DNA of 64,000 nucleotides from Ignavibacterium sp. (GTDB taxonomy: Bacteria > Bacteroidota > Ignavibacteria > Ignavibacteriales > Ignavibacteriaceae): NCBI GenBank assembly GCA_025056745.1, contig JANWVQ010000018.1, forward strand, positions 1 through 64,000. The letters run 5' to 3'. Below the pieces are notes generated by a model. That model saw nothing but the letters and a program-made list of their open reading frames with translations. It ran no database searches and was not told the DNA's origin. The translations under genes were made by a program, and so were the position numbers. Of this stretch, positions 18,376 to 27,449 are shown in pieces (position 1 is the stretch's first letter; the number at the start of each line of letters is the position of its first letter).

Positions 18376-19491
18376 ATGACAACAGAAAAAATTCTTCGCT
18401 CAATTCCAAAGGTTCTATTGCACGATCATTTAGATGGTGGATTAAGACCTCAAACAGTAATTGAATTAGCTTCAGATTGTAACTATAATAAACTTCCAAC
18501 CAAAGACCCGGAAGAATTAGCAGATTGGTTTCATCGTGGAGCTAACAAAGGTAATCTTGTAGAATATTTGCAAGGTTTCGAACACACAACTGCTGTAATG
18601 CAATCAAAAGATGCATTAATGCGTGTTGCTTATGAGATGATGGAAGATATGAAAAATGATGGAGTGGTATATGTGGAAACGAGATTTGCTCCTGTATTTC
18701 ATACAAATAAAGGCCTTTATCTTGAAGATACTGTTCAAGCTGTATTAGAAGGTTTGGAAAAAGGTAAAAGAGATTTTGGGGTTGGATATGGTTTAATCTT
18801 ATGTGGGATGAGAAATATGAAAAATACTCTTGAAATTGCTGAATTAGCAGTTAATTTCAGAAGAGATGGAGTTGTAGGATTTGATTTAGCAGGAGAAGAA
18901 GGAGGTTATCCACCCAAAAAACATATCGAAGCTTTCCAATTCATACAAAGATCTAATTTTAACATCACAATTCACGCTGGAGAAGCTTTTGGCAAAGAAT
19001 CAATCTGGCAAGCAATTCAATGGTGCGGTGCCCACAGAATTGGCCACGCAACAAGATTAATCGAAGATATAATTACTGATTCATACGGAAATGTTGTTGC
19101 CTTTGGAGATTTAGCTCAATACATTTTGGATAAGAGGATACCGCTTGAAATTTGTCTACTTAGCAACGTTCATACTGGAGCCGTTGATCGAATTGAAAAT
19201 CATCCATTCGGAATCTTCTACAAAGAAAAATTTAGAGTTACTCTTAACACTGATGATAGATTAATGAGTAACACTTCTATGACAAAAGAATTTTTAACAG
19301 CAGTAAAATATTTTAATCTGAATTTTGATGACTTTGAGAAAATTACAATTAATTCAATGAAATCAGCTTTTATTCCATATAAGGAAAGGCTACATTACAT
19401 TTATAATGTCATAAAACCTGGTTATCAAAAAATTAGAGAACAAATTTTATCATTCAATAATGTAGAATTCAGAGATGAAGAAACTTTTTAA
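18376..19491 (+). CDS. add: Adenosine deaminase
   Basis: This 371-residue protein is a metal-dependent deaminase of the adenosine/AMP deaminase family, converting adenosine (and deoxyadenosine) to inosine. Metal ligands appear as HDHLDG (H16, H18), the HAGE motif supplies a His and the catalytic Glu, HRIGHATRL supplies another His, and NTDD near 295 supplies the metal-binding Asp. The length and order fit the bacterial enzyme. Its last 17 bp overlap the start of the small unknown gene that follows. Purine salvage is the expected role. Confidence 0.9.
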   Translation: MTTEKILRSIPKVLLHDHLDGGLRPQTVIELASDCNYNKLPTKDPEELADWFHRGANKGNLVEYLQGFEHTTAVMQSKDALMRVAYEMMEDMKNDGVVYVETRFAPVFHTNKGLYLEDTVQAVLEGLEKGKRDFGVGYGLILCGMRNMKNTLEIAELAVNFRRDGVVGFDLAGEEGGYPPKKHIEAFQFIQRSNFNITIHAGEAFGKESIWQAIQWCGAHRIGHATRLIEDIITDSYGNVVAFGDLAQYILDKRIPLEICLLSNVHTGAVDRIENHPFGIFYKEKFRVTLNTDDRLMSNTSMTKEFLTAVKYFNLNFDDFEKITINSMKSAFIPYKERLHYIYNVIKPGYQKIREQILSFNNVEFRDEETF

Positions 19492-19810
19492 CAACTATAA
19501 TTTTGAATTTGATAAGAACGAAAAAAAATTATTAAAAGCTTACTGTTCTCAAATCTTGAAACAAATCTCTGGTAATCCCAAATTTTATTCTGAGGAGAGA
19601 GTGTTTAATTCAATAATTCAAAAGTTGGATAGCTCAGACACAACCATAAAACTAACTAGGGATGAAAAAACCAAGTTGTCAAATCAATTAAGGCAAAATG
19701 TTGAGAATCTTTCAAAGGAAATGAAAAAAGGTTGGTTTATAAGAAGATGGATTTACAAATCTTTATACAAACAATATAATATTCTATTAGAAAAACATTT
19801 TAAGAGTTAA
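19475..19810 (+). CDS. Unrecognised small basic protein
   Basis: I do not recognise this 111-residue protein. It is hydrophilic, Lys/Asn-rich and predicted helical, without a signal peptide, membrane helix or conserved Cys/His pattern. It ends in a basic, aromatic segment ([19 protein letters not shown]). Its start codon lies within the end of the adenosine deaminase gene and its stop is 2 bp before the urocanase start, so it sits inside a tightly packed operon and is probably translated. The function is unknown. Confidence 0.6.
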   Translation: MKKLFNNYNFEFDKNEKKLLKAYCSQILKQISGNPKFYSEERVFNSIIQKLDSSDTTIKLTRDEKTKLSNQLRQNVENLSKEMKKGWFIRRWIYKSLYKQYNILLEKHFKS

Positions 19811-19812
19811 TT

Positions 19813-21477
19813 ATGATAGCAGAAAAAATTATCAAAGCACCAACTGGAAATAAAATCACCTGCAAAGGTTGGATTCAAGAAGCAGCGCTTAGAATGTTGA
19901 TGAACAATCTCGATCCCGAAGTAGCTGAAAATCCCTCAGAGCTAATCGTCTATGGTGGAAAAGGTAAGGCTGCTCGAAATTGGGAATGTTTTGAAGCGAT
20001 TGTCAACTCACTAAAAAATCTTGAAAACGATGAAACTTTACTTGTTCAATCAGGTAAGCCAGTTGCAATCTTTAGAACTCATATCAATGCTCCAAGAGTG
20101 ATTATCGCAAATTCCAATTTAGTTCCACGTTGGGCAAATTGGGATGAATTCAGAAGACTTGAAGAATTAGGTCTTATAATGTATGGACAAATGACCGCTG
20201 GTAGTTGGATCTATATTGGCACACAAGGAATCTTACAAGGCACTTATGAGACTTTTGCCGAATGTGCTAGAAAACATTTTAACTCCGATTTAAGGGGAAA
20301 ATTTTTGTTGACTTGTGGAATTGGAGGAATGGGCGGAGCTCAACCTTTAGCTGCAACGATGAATGGAGCTGCATTTCTCGGAGTTGATGTTGATATTTCA
20401 AGACTTCAGAAAAGAATTGAAACAGGCTATCTTGATATAATTGCTAATAATTTAGATGAAGCACTAAATCTCGTATTAAATGCAAAAGAGAATAAGCAAG
20501 CACTCTCTGTTGGTTTAGTCGGAAATGCTGGTGAAATTTTACCTGAGATTCTTAAAAGAAACATAATTCCAGACGTGGTAACCGATCAAACCTCAGCACA
20601 CGATACATTGAATGGATATGTCCCAATGGGAATGAGTTTAGATGAAGCTTTAGAACTTCGAAAATCAAATCCAGAGAAATACATACATTTAGCAAAACAA
20701 ACGATTGTTGTTCATCTAAAAGCAATGCTCGAATTTCAGAAACGTGGTTCTATAGTGTTTGATTATGGCAATAACATTCGAGGTGAAGCAAAAGCAAATG
20801 GAGTAGAAAATGCTTTTGATATACCAGGTTTTGTCCCTGAATATATTCGACCGCTTTTCTGTGATGGTAAAGGTCCTTTTAGATGGGCTGCTTTGAGTGG
20901 TGATCCAAATGATATCTATGTAACTGATCAAGCTGTGAAAGAAACTTTTCCTGAGAATAAACAGCTTATTAATTGGATTGATATGGCTCAAAAGAAAGTT
21001 CATTTTCAAGGATTACCAGCAAGAATTTGTTGGCTTGGATATGGTGAAAGAGCGAAAATGGGTTTGATATTTAACAAATTAGTTGCAGAAGGTAAAGTAA
21101 GTGCACCAATTGTTATTGGAAGGGATCATTTAGATTGTGGATCAGTTGCATCCCCATATCGTGAAACAGAAGGAATGATTGATGGTAGTGATGCAATTGC
21201 AGATTGGCCATTATTGAATGCTATGTTGAATTGCATCGGCGGAGCAAGTTGGGTATCAATTCATCACGGTGGTGGTGTTGGTATTGGTAATTCTATTCAC
21301 GCAGGTATGGTGGTTGTTGCAGATGGAACAAAAGAGGCAGAAGAAAGATTACAAAGAGTTTTGACTTATGATCCAGGAATGGGAATTGTTCGACACGCAG
21401 ATGCTGGTTACTCTCGTGCAATTGATAATGCAATTAAATGGCACATTAAAATTCCAATGATTAATTTTAATAAGTAA
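19813..21477 (+). CDS. hutU: Urocanate hydratase
   Basis: The 554-residue protein is a full-length urocanase, an NAD-dependent enzyme that hydrates urocanate to imidazolonepropionate in histidine breakdown. Characteristic stretches include [18 protein letters not shown] near the N-terminus, the nucleotide-binding region [33 protein letters not shown] and the C-terminal signature [17 protein letters not shown]. The length matches the family. No histidase (hutH), imidazolonepropionase (hutI) or formimidoyl-glutamate enzyme lies in the window. The gene instead sits between adenosine deaminase and a dehydrogenase, so the rest of the pathway must be elsewhere. Confidence 0.97.
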   Translation: MIAEKIIKAPTGNKITCKGWIQEAALRMLMNNLDPEVAENPSELIVYGGKGKAARNWECFEAIVNSLKNLENDETLLVQSGKPVAIFRTHINAPRVIIANSNLVPRWANWDEFRRLEELGLIMYGQMTAGSWIYIGTQGILQGTYETFAECARKHFNSDLRGKFLLTCGIGGMGGAQPLAATMNGAAFLGVDVDISRLQKRIETGYLDIIANNLDEALNLVLNAKENKQALSVGLVGNAGEILPEILKRNIIPDVVTDQTSAHDTLNGYVPMGMSLDEALELRKSNPEKYIHLAKQTIVVHLKAMLEFQKRGSIVFDYGNNIRGEAKANGVENAFDIPGFVPEYIRPLFCDGKGPFRWAALSGDPNDIYVTDQAVKETFPENKQLINWIDMAQKKVHFQGLPARICWLGYGERAKMGLIFNKLVAEGKVSAPIVIGRDHLDCGSVASPYRETEGMIDGSDAIADWPLLNAMLNCIGGASWVSIHHGGGVGIGNSIHAGMVVVADGTKEAEERLQRVLTYDPGMGIVRHADAGYSRAIDNAIKWHIKIPMINFNK

Positions 21478-21503
21478 TCATTAACCATAAATAGAGGTAT
21501 AAT

Positions 21504-22694
21504 ATGAAATTAAAAGTATTAATCGCTGACAAATTTCCTGAAAAATATATTCAAGAATTAAAAGAGCTTGGTTTAGAGGTAATTTATGAACCAAAACTCG
21601 GCGAAAAAGATTTGCCAGTCGCTGCTAAAAATGTTGATATTCTTGTTGTTAGATCAACTGTCGTTAGCGAGGAAACTATCAATGCAAGTGAAAATCTTAA
21701 CTTGATCATCAGAGCTGGCTCCGGAGTTAATAACATCGCTATTCAAGCAGCAAACAAAAAAGGAATTTACGTTGCTAATTGTCCTGGAATGAATGCAGTT
21801 GCAGTTGCTGAACTCACAATGGGACTTATGATTGCACTCGATAGATTTATTCCTGAAAATGTCTCTGATTTTCATAATGGTATTTGGAACAAGGAAAAAT
21901 ACTCAAAAGGTAAAGGGCTTAAAGGTAAGACATTGGGCTTAATCGGTGTTGGACATATCGGAAAAGAAGTTGCAAAGCGCGCACTTGCTTTTGAAATGAA
22001 TGTTTATGGAAAAGATATCTCCCGAATTGAAGGAGTTCCAATTAAAGATTTTAGTGAAATGGATAAACTTCTTGAATTATGTGATATTGTTTCAATTCAT
22101 CTTCCTGCTACACCACTAACGAAAGGATTGTTCAATAAACAAATGTTTAGTTGTATGAAAAACGGTGCTTATTTAATCAATACCTCTCGACACGATATAG
22201 TAGTTGAAGAAGATTTGCTTGAAGCCATTAAAGAGAAAAATATTCGTTACGCTTGTGATGTTTTCAAGGGTGAGCCAGAAGCTAAATCAGGAGAGGTAAA
22301 GTCTATTCTTCAAGGAAATCCTAACGTCTATGTTACTCATCATATTGGTGCTTCAACTGAACAGGCTCAAGATGCTGTAGCTGAGGAAACAGTAAGAATT
22401 ATTAAACATTACGTAAATAGTGGAGTAATTGAGCACTGGGTCAACAAAGCAAAACAAATTGATGCAAGATATCAATTAGTTGTCAAACATTATGATAAAC
22501 CCGGAGTTTTAGCTGGTGTGTTAGATATAATTAAAGAAGCTAATATTAACATCGAAGAAATTGAAAATATAATATTTGAGGGCGGTGTTGCAGCAAGCTG
22601 TACAATGAAATTAAGAAGTGCTGTTACCGCAGATATGATAAAAAGAATGAGAGAGCTTCCAAATATTATTAGCGTAAGTCACGTTGAACTATAA
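21504..22694 (+). CDS. D-3-phosphoglycerate dehydrogenase-like 2-hydroxyacid dehydrogenase with ACT domain
   Basis: This 396-residue protein has the D-2-hydroxyacid dehydrogenase fold with the NAD-binding motif GVGHIG (148-153), catalytic Arg229, Glu257 (KGEPE) and His280 (VTHHIGAST), followed by a C-terminal ACT domain (about 323-396). This is the layout of SerA, the first enzyme of serine synthesis, which is often feedback-regulated through ACT. The loop after Arg229 reads RHDIV instead of the usual RGGIV, a change next to the active site. Assignment to phosphoglycerate is likely but another 2-hydroxyacid is possible. An AGAGGT ribosome site precedes the start, and a hairpin follows at 22717. 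Confidence 0.82.
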   Translation: MKLKVLIADKFPEKYIQELKELGLEVIYEPKLGEKDLPVAAKNVDILVVRSTVVSEETINASENLNLIIRAGSGVNNIAIQAANKKGIYVANCPGMNAVAVAELTMGLMIALDRFIPENVSDFHNGIWNKEKYSKGKGLKGKTLGLIGVGHIGKEVAKRALAFEMNVYGKDISRIEGVPIKDFSEMDKLLELCDIVSIHLPATPLTKGLFNKQMFSCMKNGAYLINTSRHDIVVEEDLLEAIKEKNIRYACDVFKGEPEAKSGEVKSILQGNPNVYVTHHIGASTEQAQDAVAEETVRIIKHYVNSGVIEHWVNKAKQIDARYQLVVKHYDKPGVLAGVLDIIKEANINIEEIENIIFEGGVAASCTMKLRSAVTADMIKRMRELPNIISVSHVEL

Positions 22695-22716
22695 TTCGAA
22701 ATAAATTTATATAATA

Positions 22717-22774
22717 AAGCTGTCTCATAAAAAAAATTTAAATTAAAATTTTTCAATTGATTATGAGACAGCTT
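22717..22774. terminator. GCTGTCTCA-family inverted repeat (14-bp arms)
   Basis: AAGCTGTCTCATAA at 22717-22730 is perfectly complementary to TTATGAGACAGCTT at 22761-22774, with a 30-nt AT-rich loop that is partly self-complementary. It lies between the ends of the serA-like gene (+) and the AbgT gene (-), so it could stop transcription from both sides. The core GCTGTCTCA recurs in the elements at 24579, 28098 and, diverged, 1471. Confidence 0.65.
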
Positions 22775-22971
22775 CTTTTATAATCAAATTGGAGGATTTT
22801 TAATCATTTAAAGAATAAATTAAATTATTATCAAAAGAATCTATCATTACCTAACTATTTCCTGAATCATCTCCCTTCATATTTAATTAAGTTTTTACAC
22901 TAATCAACATAATAAATAAAAATTGTGTCAATGATTTGTAATGAGAGAAATTTTCTATTTAATTCTATGAA

Positions 22972-24492
22972 TCAATTAAGAAAAATTTTTACACCAGGAC
23001 CAACTGGTAGTTCCATTAAAAACCAGACTATAAAAAGTCCTGTCCATACTATAAAAAATGCAATAGTGTAAGGTAACATTGTAGCTATTAGAGTTCCTAT
23101 TCCAGCTTTATTATCATATTTTGCTACAAAAGCGATAATCAATGCAAAATAAGACATCATAGGTGAAATGATATTAGTAACACTATCTCCTACTCTATAT
23201 GCTGCTTGAACTAACTCTGGTGAATAACCAAGTAACATAAACATCGGAATAAAAACAGGAGCCATAATTGCCCATTTGGCAGATGCACTTCCGATAAAAA
23301 GATTTATAAATGCTGAGATTATTATGAACGAAATTAACAATGGAATAGGTCCTAATCCAGATGATTTAAGAAAATTTGCACCTTCGACTGCGACTATCAT
23401 TCCAAGATTTGTCCAGTTAAAAAAAGCAACAAATTGCGCAGCAAAGAATACCAACACAATGTAAGAGCCCAAAGTCTCCATTGATTTATTCATTCCTTTA
23501 ATTACATCAACATCACTTTTAATTGTCTTAGCTCCAATTCCATAGGCAAGTCCAGAGATTACACCACCAAAGAAAATAAAAGCAACAATTCCACTTAAGA
23601 ATGGTGATTTGAGTATTCCATTGGTTTTAGGATCTCTTAAAAAACCACCATCTGGTATCAACCCAGCGAGAATTATAAGAGAGAAAATGAATAAAGTAAT
23701 TCCTGCATACCAAAGACCTCTTTTTTCATCTGACGAAAGCGGTTTTATCTCTTCGGCTTGAGCTGAACCTTCATATTTTCCTAATCTAGGAACGATTATT
23801 TTTTCAGTGACCCAAGTTCCTGTTATTGCTATAAAAAAAGTAGAAACAAACATAAAGTAATAATTAGCGGCAGCATTAACTTCATAACTTTTATCAATTA
23901 TATGAGCTGCTTCCTGAGTTAAACCAGCTAAAAGAGGATCAATTGTTCCTAATAAAAGATTAGCACTATATCCACCAGAAACACCTGCAAAAGCTGCAGC
24001 TAAACCAGCGATTGGATGTCTTCCTGCTGCTAAGAAAATTACTGCCGATAGTGGGACTAAGAGTACATAACCAATTTCACTAGCTGTATTTGATAATATT
24101 CCAGCAAAAACAATGACGAAAGTAAGAAGTTTTTTAGGTGATTTTAATACTAATAATTTCAGTACAGTGCCAATTAAACCACTATGTTCAGCAACTGCAA
24201 TTCCCAATAAAGAAACCAAGACAGTACCTAAAGGCGCAAAAGAAACAAAATTAGAAATCAGATTAAGTATTATTCGATGCAATCCTTCAATGGAAAGAAG
24301 ATTTATAGGTCTTATTTCTTTTCCTGTTCCGGGATGAATTACAGAAAAATCAAATTGACTGACTATCCACGAGACAAAAATTATCCCCAGTGCAAAAATT
24401 GCAAAAAGAGTTGTTGGATTCGGAAGTTTATTACCAACTTTTTCGATTATGTATAAAAATTTGTCAATAAAATTCCTTTTATTATTCGACAT
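22972..24492 (-). CDS. AbgT family transporter
   Basis: This 506-residue inner-membrane protein matches the AbgT family, known for p-aminobenzoyl-glutamate uptake in E. coli and for drug or sulfonamide efflux in other members. The N-terminal part ([20 protein letters not shown]) and the [20 protein letters not shown] segment are characteristic. About a dozen hydrophobic helices and two re-entrant-like segments are visible, including an Asn/Ser-rich [16 protein letters not shown] near the C-terminus. It is monocistronic in appearance, flanked on both sides by GCTGTCTCA-family hairpins. The transported substrate cannot be read from the sequence. Confidence 0.9.
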   Translation of the reverse strand: MSNNKRNFIDKFLYIIEKVGNKLPNPTTLFAIFALGIIFVSWIVSQFDFSVIHPGTGKEIRPINLLSIEGLHRIILNLISNFVSFAPLGTVLVSLLGIAVAEHSGLIGTVLKLLVLKSPKKLLTFVIVFAGILSNTASEIGYVLLVPLSAVIFLAAGRHPIAGLAAAFAGVSGGYSANLLLGTIDPLLAGLTQEAAHIIDKSYEVNAAANYYFMFVSTFFIAITGTWVTEKIIVPRLGKYEGSAQAEEIKPLSSDEKRGLWYAGITLFIFSLIILAGLIPDGGFLRDPKTNGILKSPFLSGIVAFIFFGGVISGLAYGIGAKTIKSDVDVIKGMNKSMETLGSYIVLVFFAAQFVAFFNWTNLGMIVAVEGANFLKSSGLGPIPLLISFIIISAFINLFIGSASAKWAIMAPVFIPMFMLLGYSPELVQAAYRVGDSVTNIISPMMSYFALIIAFVAKYDNKAGIGTLIATMLPYTIAFFIVWTGLFIVWFLMELPVGPGVKIFLN

Positions 24493-24578
24493 TAATATTC
24501 CCTTTGATTGATTTGAAAAATAAAGATGAGTTGCTGAGATTAAATATAAAAAGAAATGATTTATGATGAAAATTAGGA

Positions 24579-24670
24579 TTGAGACTGTCTCAAAAAAATC
24601 TATTTAATTTTTAGGGATATGATTAAAATGAACTTTGGATTTTAATATTTAATCCTTGAGACAGCCTCAA
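24579..24670. terminator. GCTGTCTCA-family inverted repeat (15-bp arms, one mismatch)
   Basis: TTGAGACTGTCTCAA at 24579-24593 pairs with TTGAGACAGCCTCAA at 24656-24670 with one mismatch across a 62-nt loop. The left arm is also a short palindrome on its own. It lies just downstream of the DsrE gene (-), the end of the sulfur operon, and upstream of the AbgT gene. A terminator role fits the position, but the loop is long for an intrinsic terminator. Confidence 0.5.
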
Positions 24671-24684
24671 AATAAAGAATATTA

Positions 24685-25179
24685 TTATGTAAAAATTATC
24701 GGGCCACCAGCTGCTTTTTGATAAAAATCTCCAACTGTCAAAATATCATCTACACCTTCCCAAAGGTCTTTTCTTTCTAAATGAAACATATCCATTGCAA
24801 GTTTACAAGCATAGATTCCAGCACCGGCATCTTTAATCATTTGAAGGAATTCTCGAACAGGAGGCACATCAAGTTTCTCCATTTCTTTTTTCATCATCCA
24901 AGTTGCGAAGGATGCCATACCTGGAATTATTCCTAACCAAGTTGGCATTTTCTGTCCCCAAGGCAATCTCATAGCAGCATTTCCAACAGTAGCAATAGAT
25001 AAATTGTCCATTCGTTTATCTATTATTGCATCCATTCCAAAAAATGTAAAGAATAAATTAGCCTCAATTCCTTCCATTCTTGCACCATTTGATAAAATCA
25101 AACCCGGGTAAACTCCATCCAATGAACCTCGGGAGATAATTATTGATACTTTCTTAATTTCTTCAGTTTGATTATTCAT
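24685..25179 (-). CDS. DsrE/DsrF/DsrH-like sulfur-relay protein
   Basis: This 164-residue protein matches the DsrE/DsrF/DsrH-like family: a Rossmann-like start (KKVSIIISRGSLDGVYPGLI), a Met-rich middle section (residues about 70-105) and the conserved Cys125 in GIYACKLAMDMF. Proteins of this group bind and pass on persulfide sulfur. It is the last gene of a five-gene operon, 12 bp after the DsrC/TusE gene, its likely sulfur-transfer partner. A good AGGAGG-type ribosome site precedes the ATG. The direction of sulfur flow (sulfide oxidation or thiolation) cannot be decided from sequence. Confidence 0.85.
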   Translation of the reverse strand: MNNQTEEIKKVSIIISRGSLDGVYPGLILSNGARMEGIEANLFFTFFGMDAIIDKRMDNLSIATVGNAAMRLPWGQKMPTWLGIIPGMASFATWMMKKEMEKLDVPPVREFLQMIKDAGAGIYACKLAMDMFHLERKDLWEGVDDILTVGDFYQKAAGGPIIFT

Positions 25180-25191
25180 TTTAGCCTCCTA

Positions 25192-25509
25192 TTAAATGCA
25201 ACCTTTAGGTTTTGGTAATCCAGCAATTTTAGCAGCTTTTTTAGCCGGACCTTTTGGAAAAAGTTGATAAAGCTCTTTCGTATCAACTCCGCTTTCTTTT
25301 GTTAATTTTCTGATGGATGGTGCATCATTGTTTTTTTGGAACTCCTGTCTCATATAATTTATCACTAACCAATGTCTATCTGTTAGCTCAGGAATTCCTT
25401 CCTCTTGTGCCAATGCTTTTGCGATGTCTTCATTCCAGTCTGATAAGTTTTTCAGATGACCATCAGCATCAAGTTCTATTTGTTTTCCGGAAATTTCTAT
25501 TACAGCCAT
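25192..25509 (-). CDS. DsrC/TusE family sulfur-carrier protein with a single C-terminal Cys
   Basis: The 105-residue protein has the DsrC fold pattern, with DRHWLVINYMRQEFQ in the middle and the flexible arm AGLPKPKGCI at the end. The penultimate Cys104 is the conserved sulfur-carrying residue. The second Cys of true DsrC, normally 11 residues earlier, is Ala93 here. This protein is therefore of the single-Cys TusE/DsrC-like type and cannot form the intramolecular trisulfide used with dissimilatory sulfite reductase. No dsrAB is present in the window. It lies between DUF1641 and DsrE genes, 12-13 bp from each. Confidence 0.9.
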   Translation of the reverse strand: MAVIEISGKQIELDADGHLKNLSDWNEDIAKALAQEEGIPELTDRHWLVINYMRQEFQKNNDAPSIRKLTKESGVDTKELYQLFPKGPAKKAAKIAGLPKPKGCI

Positions 25510-25522
25510 ATTTGTCTCCTTT

Positions 25523-26218
25523 TTAGTTTAGTTGAAGATTTTTTACATTATTTTTATTTAAGTCAGATAAACTCTTTAAGAATTCTAAAGTGAAGAATAG
25601 TGCTTTTTTAGTCTCTGGTTGATTTAATTGCTTAATTAGTTTGATTAAAGAAATATCATCTTCGACATTAATGTCAAGTTTTTTATAAACGTTTAATGCA
25701 TTATTAACTGCCTGAAGCATATCGGGTTGAGTAAGATTTTTTATAGTATTGAGAATAGTTACAATATTATCACCTAATGCTTTTACATCTTCAACAGTAA
25801 ATGATGAAACTATATTATCAATAATTTTTAATGACTCTTTGAAGAAAGCAAAATAACCTTTCCTGTCCAATTCATCTAATTTTGTCATCCACTGAACTGT
25901 CATTTCTTTAGAGACAATACTAAAATCTTTACTGAAATCTCTTATGTTTTCTAATTGCTCGAAGATTTTAGTTAGATTATTTACATTTCTTAGTAACTTC
26001 TTGAAAAGGTATACAATATCTCCAGTCTTGAGGTAATCACTGACTTGATCTAATTCATTTATTGAAGTTTGATAAAGATCTTTAGCAACTCTCATCAAGT
26101 CATCTTTCAAATCCTGAATTTCTTGTCTGTGTTTTCTCTGAAGCTCTATTTCATTAAGGATAAAATTAAGTTTATTATTTATTTCATCTAACTGAAGTTG
26201 AATGTTTTTCTCTTCCAT
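25523..26218 (-). CDS. DUF1641 domain-containing protein
   Basis: This 231-residue helical protein has a charged coiled-coil-like N-terminus (about 1-50) and a C-terminal helical part including LNQPETKKALFFTLEFLKSL, the pattern of DUF1641 proteins. The family has no established biochemical role but is commonly encoded next to sulfide:quinone oxidoreductases, as here, where it begins one base after that gene's stop. It has no signal peptide or membrane helix. An accessory role for the flavoprotein, perhaps scaffolding or membrane attachment, is inferred from position only. Confidence 0.8.
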   Translation of the reverse strand: MEEKNIQLQLDEINNKLNFILNEIELQRKHRQEIQDLKDDLMRVAKDLYQTSINELDQVSDYLKTGDIVYLFKKLLRNVNNLTKIFEQLENIRDFSKDFSIVSKEMTVQWMTKLDELDRKGYFAFFKESLKIIDNIVSSFTVEDVKALGDNIVTILNTIKNLTQPDMLQAVNNALNVYKKLDINVEDDISLIKLIKQLNQPETKKALFFTLEFLKSLSDLNKNNVKNLQLN

Positions 26219-26219
26219 A

Positions 26220-27449
26220 TTAAAACCTCTTTCCTGCCATTGACATATGAGATTCTATTGGTAATTCAACACCTTTCAACAAGAAGTTCCAATACATCCA
26301 CCTGAACATAACCTTTCCAAAGTGATTCATCTGAGTTTCTTCAAGCAATGAGAAAGGTCCAATACCAGGCAATGGAAACTTACCGGGTAAAGGTTCTGTG
26401 TCGTAGTTGAAATCGATTAAAATTCCTTTACCAAATCCACTTTCAATGAAACAATTTGCGTGACCATCAAATTTTGCGGAAGGTTTTCTACCTTCAATTA
26501 CATCAAGGAAATTCTCAACTAAAATATCAGCTTGAAAGTGAGCAACAGAACCAGCTTTGGAACTTGGTAGATTTGTTGCATCACCAATTACGAAGATATT
26601 ATCAAATCCCTCTGCTAATAAAGTGTGTTTGTCAGTTGGGATGAAATTTAATTCATCACCTAACCCGCTTCTTGCTATAGCTTCATCACCTTTGTTAGTT
26701 GGGATTGTAACTAAAACATCGAAAGGAACCTCAATTTCGTCGTAAGAAACGATTTTCTTTTCTTCATTGTCCACTCTTTGTATTAAGAAATCAGGTATCA
26801 GTTTAATGTTCTTCTTTTCTAAGAAATCTCCGAGTATTGCTGATGCTTTTGGTTTTGTAAAAGCACCTGATAATGGTGTTACAAAACTAATATCGACTTT
26901 TTCTCTGATTCCTCTCTCTGAAAAATACCAGTCCGCAAGGAAAGCAAATTCCAATGGTGCGACAGGACATTTAATTGGCATTTCTGTTATATGAATTACA
27001 AGCTTTCCTCCTTCCCAGTTTTTAAAGAATTTACCAAGCGAGCAAGCTCCATCGATGGTGTAAAAATCAAATACATTTTTTCGCCAAAGACTTCCTTGCA
27101 TTCCTTCAATTTCAGAAGGGTCAATTCTTGATCCAGTTGCAATGATTAAATAATCATAACTTAATACTACATTATTTTTTAATATGACTTTATTTTCATT
27201 AACATCTATTTTATCAATTTCACTCATTATTACCGAGACGCCTGAAGGAAAGAAATCTCTTTTTGGTTTTATCACATCCTTTCTTGAATAGATACCAAAA
27301 GGAATAAATAAAAATCCTGGTTGATAATAATGTGTCTCTTCCTTATCTACAATTGTAATGCTCCATTGATTAGTATCCAATTCGTTATAAAGCTTATTTA
27401 GTATCATTGTACCTGCGGTACCAGCTCCGAGAATAACTAATTTTTTCAT
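26220..27449 (-). CDS. Sulfide:quinone oxidoreductase-like flavoprotein
   Basis: The 409-residue protein is an FAD-dependent disulfide-reductase-fold enzyme. The N-terminal dinucleotide motif is VILGAGTAGT (5-14), and an ATGSRID motif and a late VIGDAT motif complete FAD binding. Three Cys residues (C136; C161 in PIKCPVAPLEF; C333 in HANCFIES) occupy places like those of the redox-active cysteines of sulfide:quinone oxidoreductases, which oxidise sulfide to polysulfide and reduce quinone at the inner membrane. The C-terminal amphipathic region (WMYWNFLLKG) could mediate membrane binding. It overlaps the regulator gene by 4 bp and precedes DUF1641, DsrC/TusE and DsrE genes. Confidence 0.85.
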   Translation of the reverse strand: MKKLVILGAGTAGTMILNKLYNELDTNQWSITIVDKEETHYYQPGFLFIPFGIYSRKDVIKPKRDFFPSGVSVIMSEIDKIDVNENKVILKNNVVLSYDYLIIATGSRIDPSEIEGMQGSLWRKNVFDFYTIDGACSLGKFFKNWEGGKLVIHITEMPIKCPVAPLEFAFLADWYFSERGIREKVDISFVTPLSGAFTKPKASAILGDFLEKKNIKLIPDFLIQRVDNEEKKIVSYDEIEVPFDVLVTIPTNKGDEAIARSGLGDELNFIPTDKHTLLAEGFDNIFVIGDATNLPSSKAGSVAHFQADILVENFLDVIEGRKPSAKFDGHANCFIESGFGKGILIDFNYDTEPLPGKFPLPGIGPFSLLEETQMNHFGKVMFRWMYWNFLLKGVELPIESHMSMAGKRF

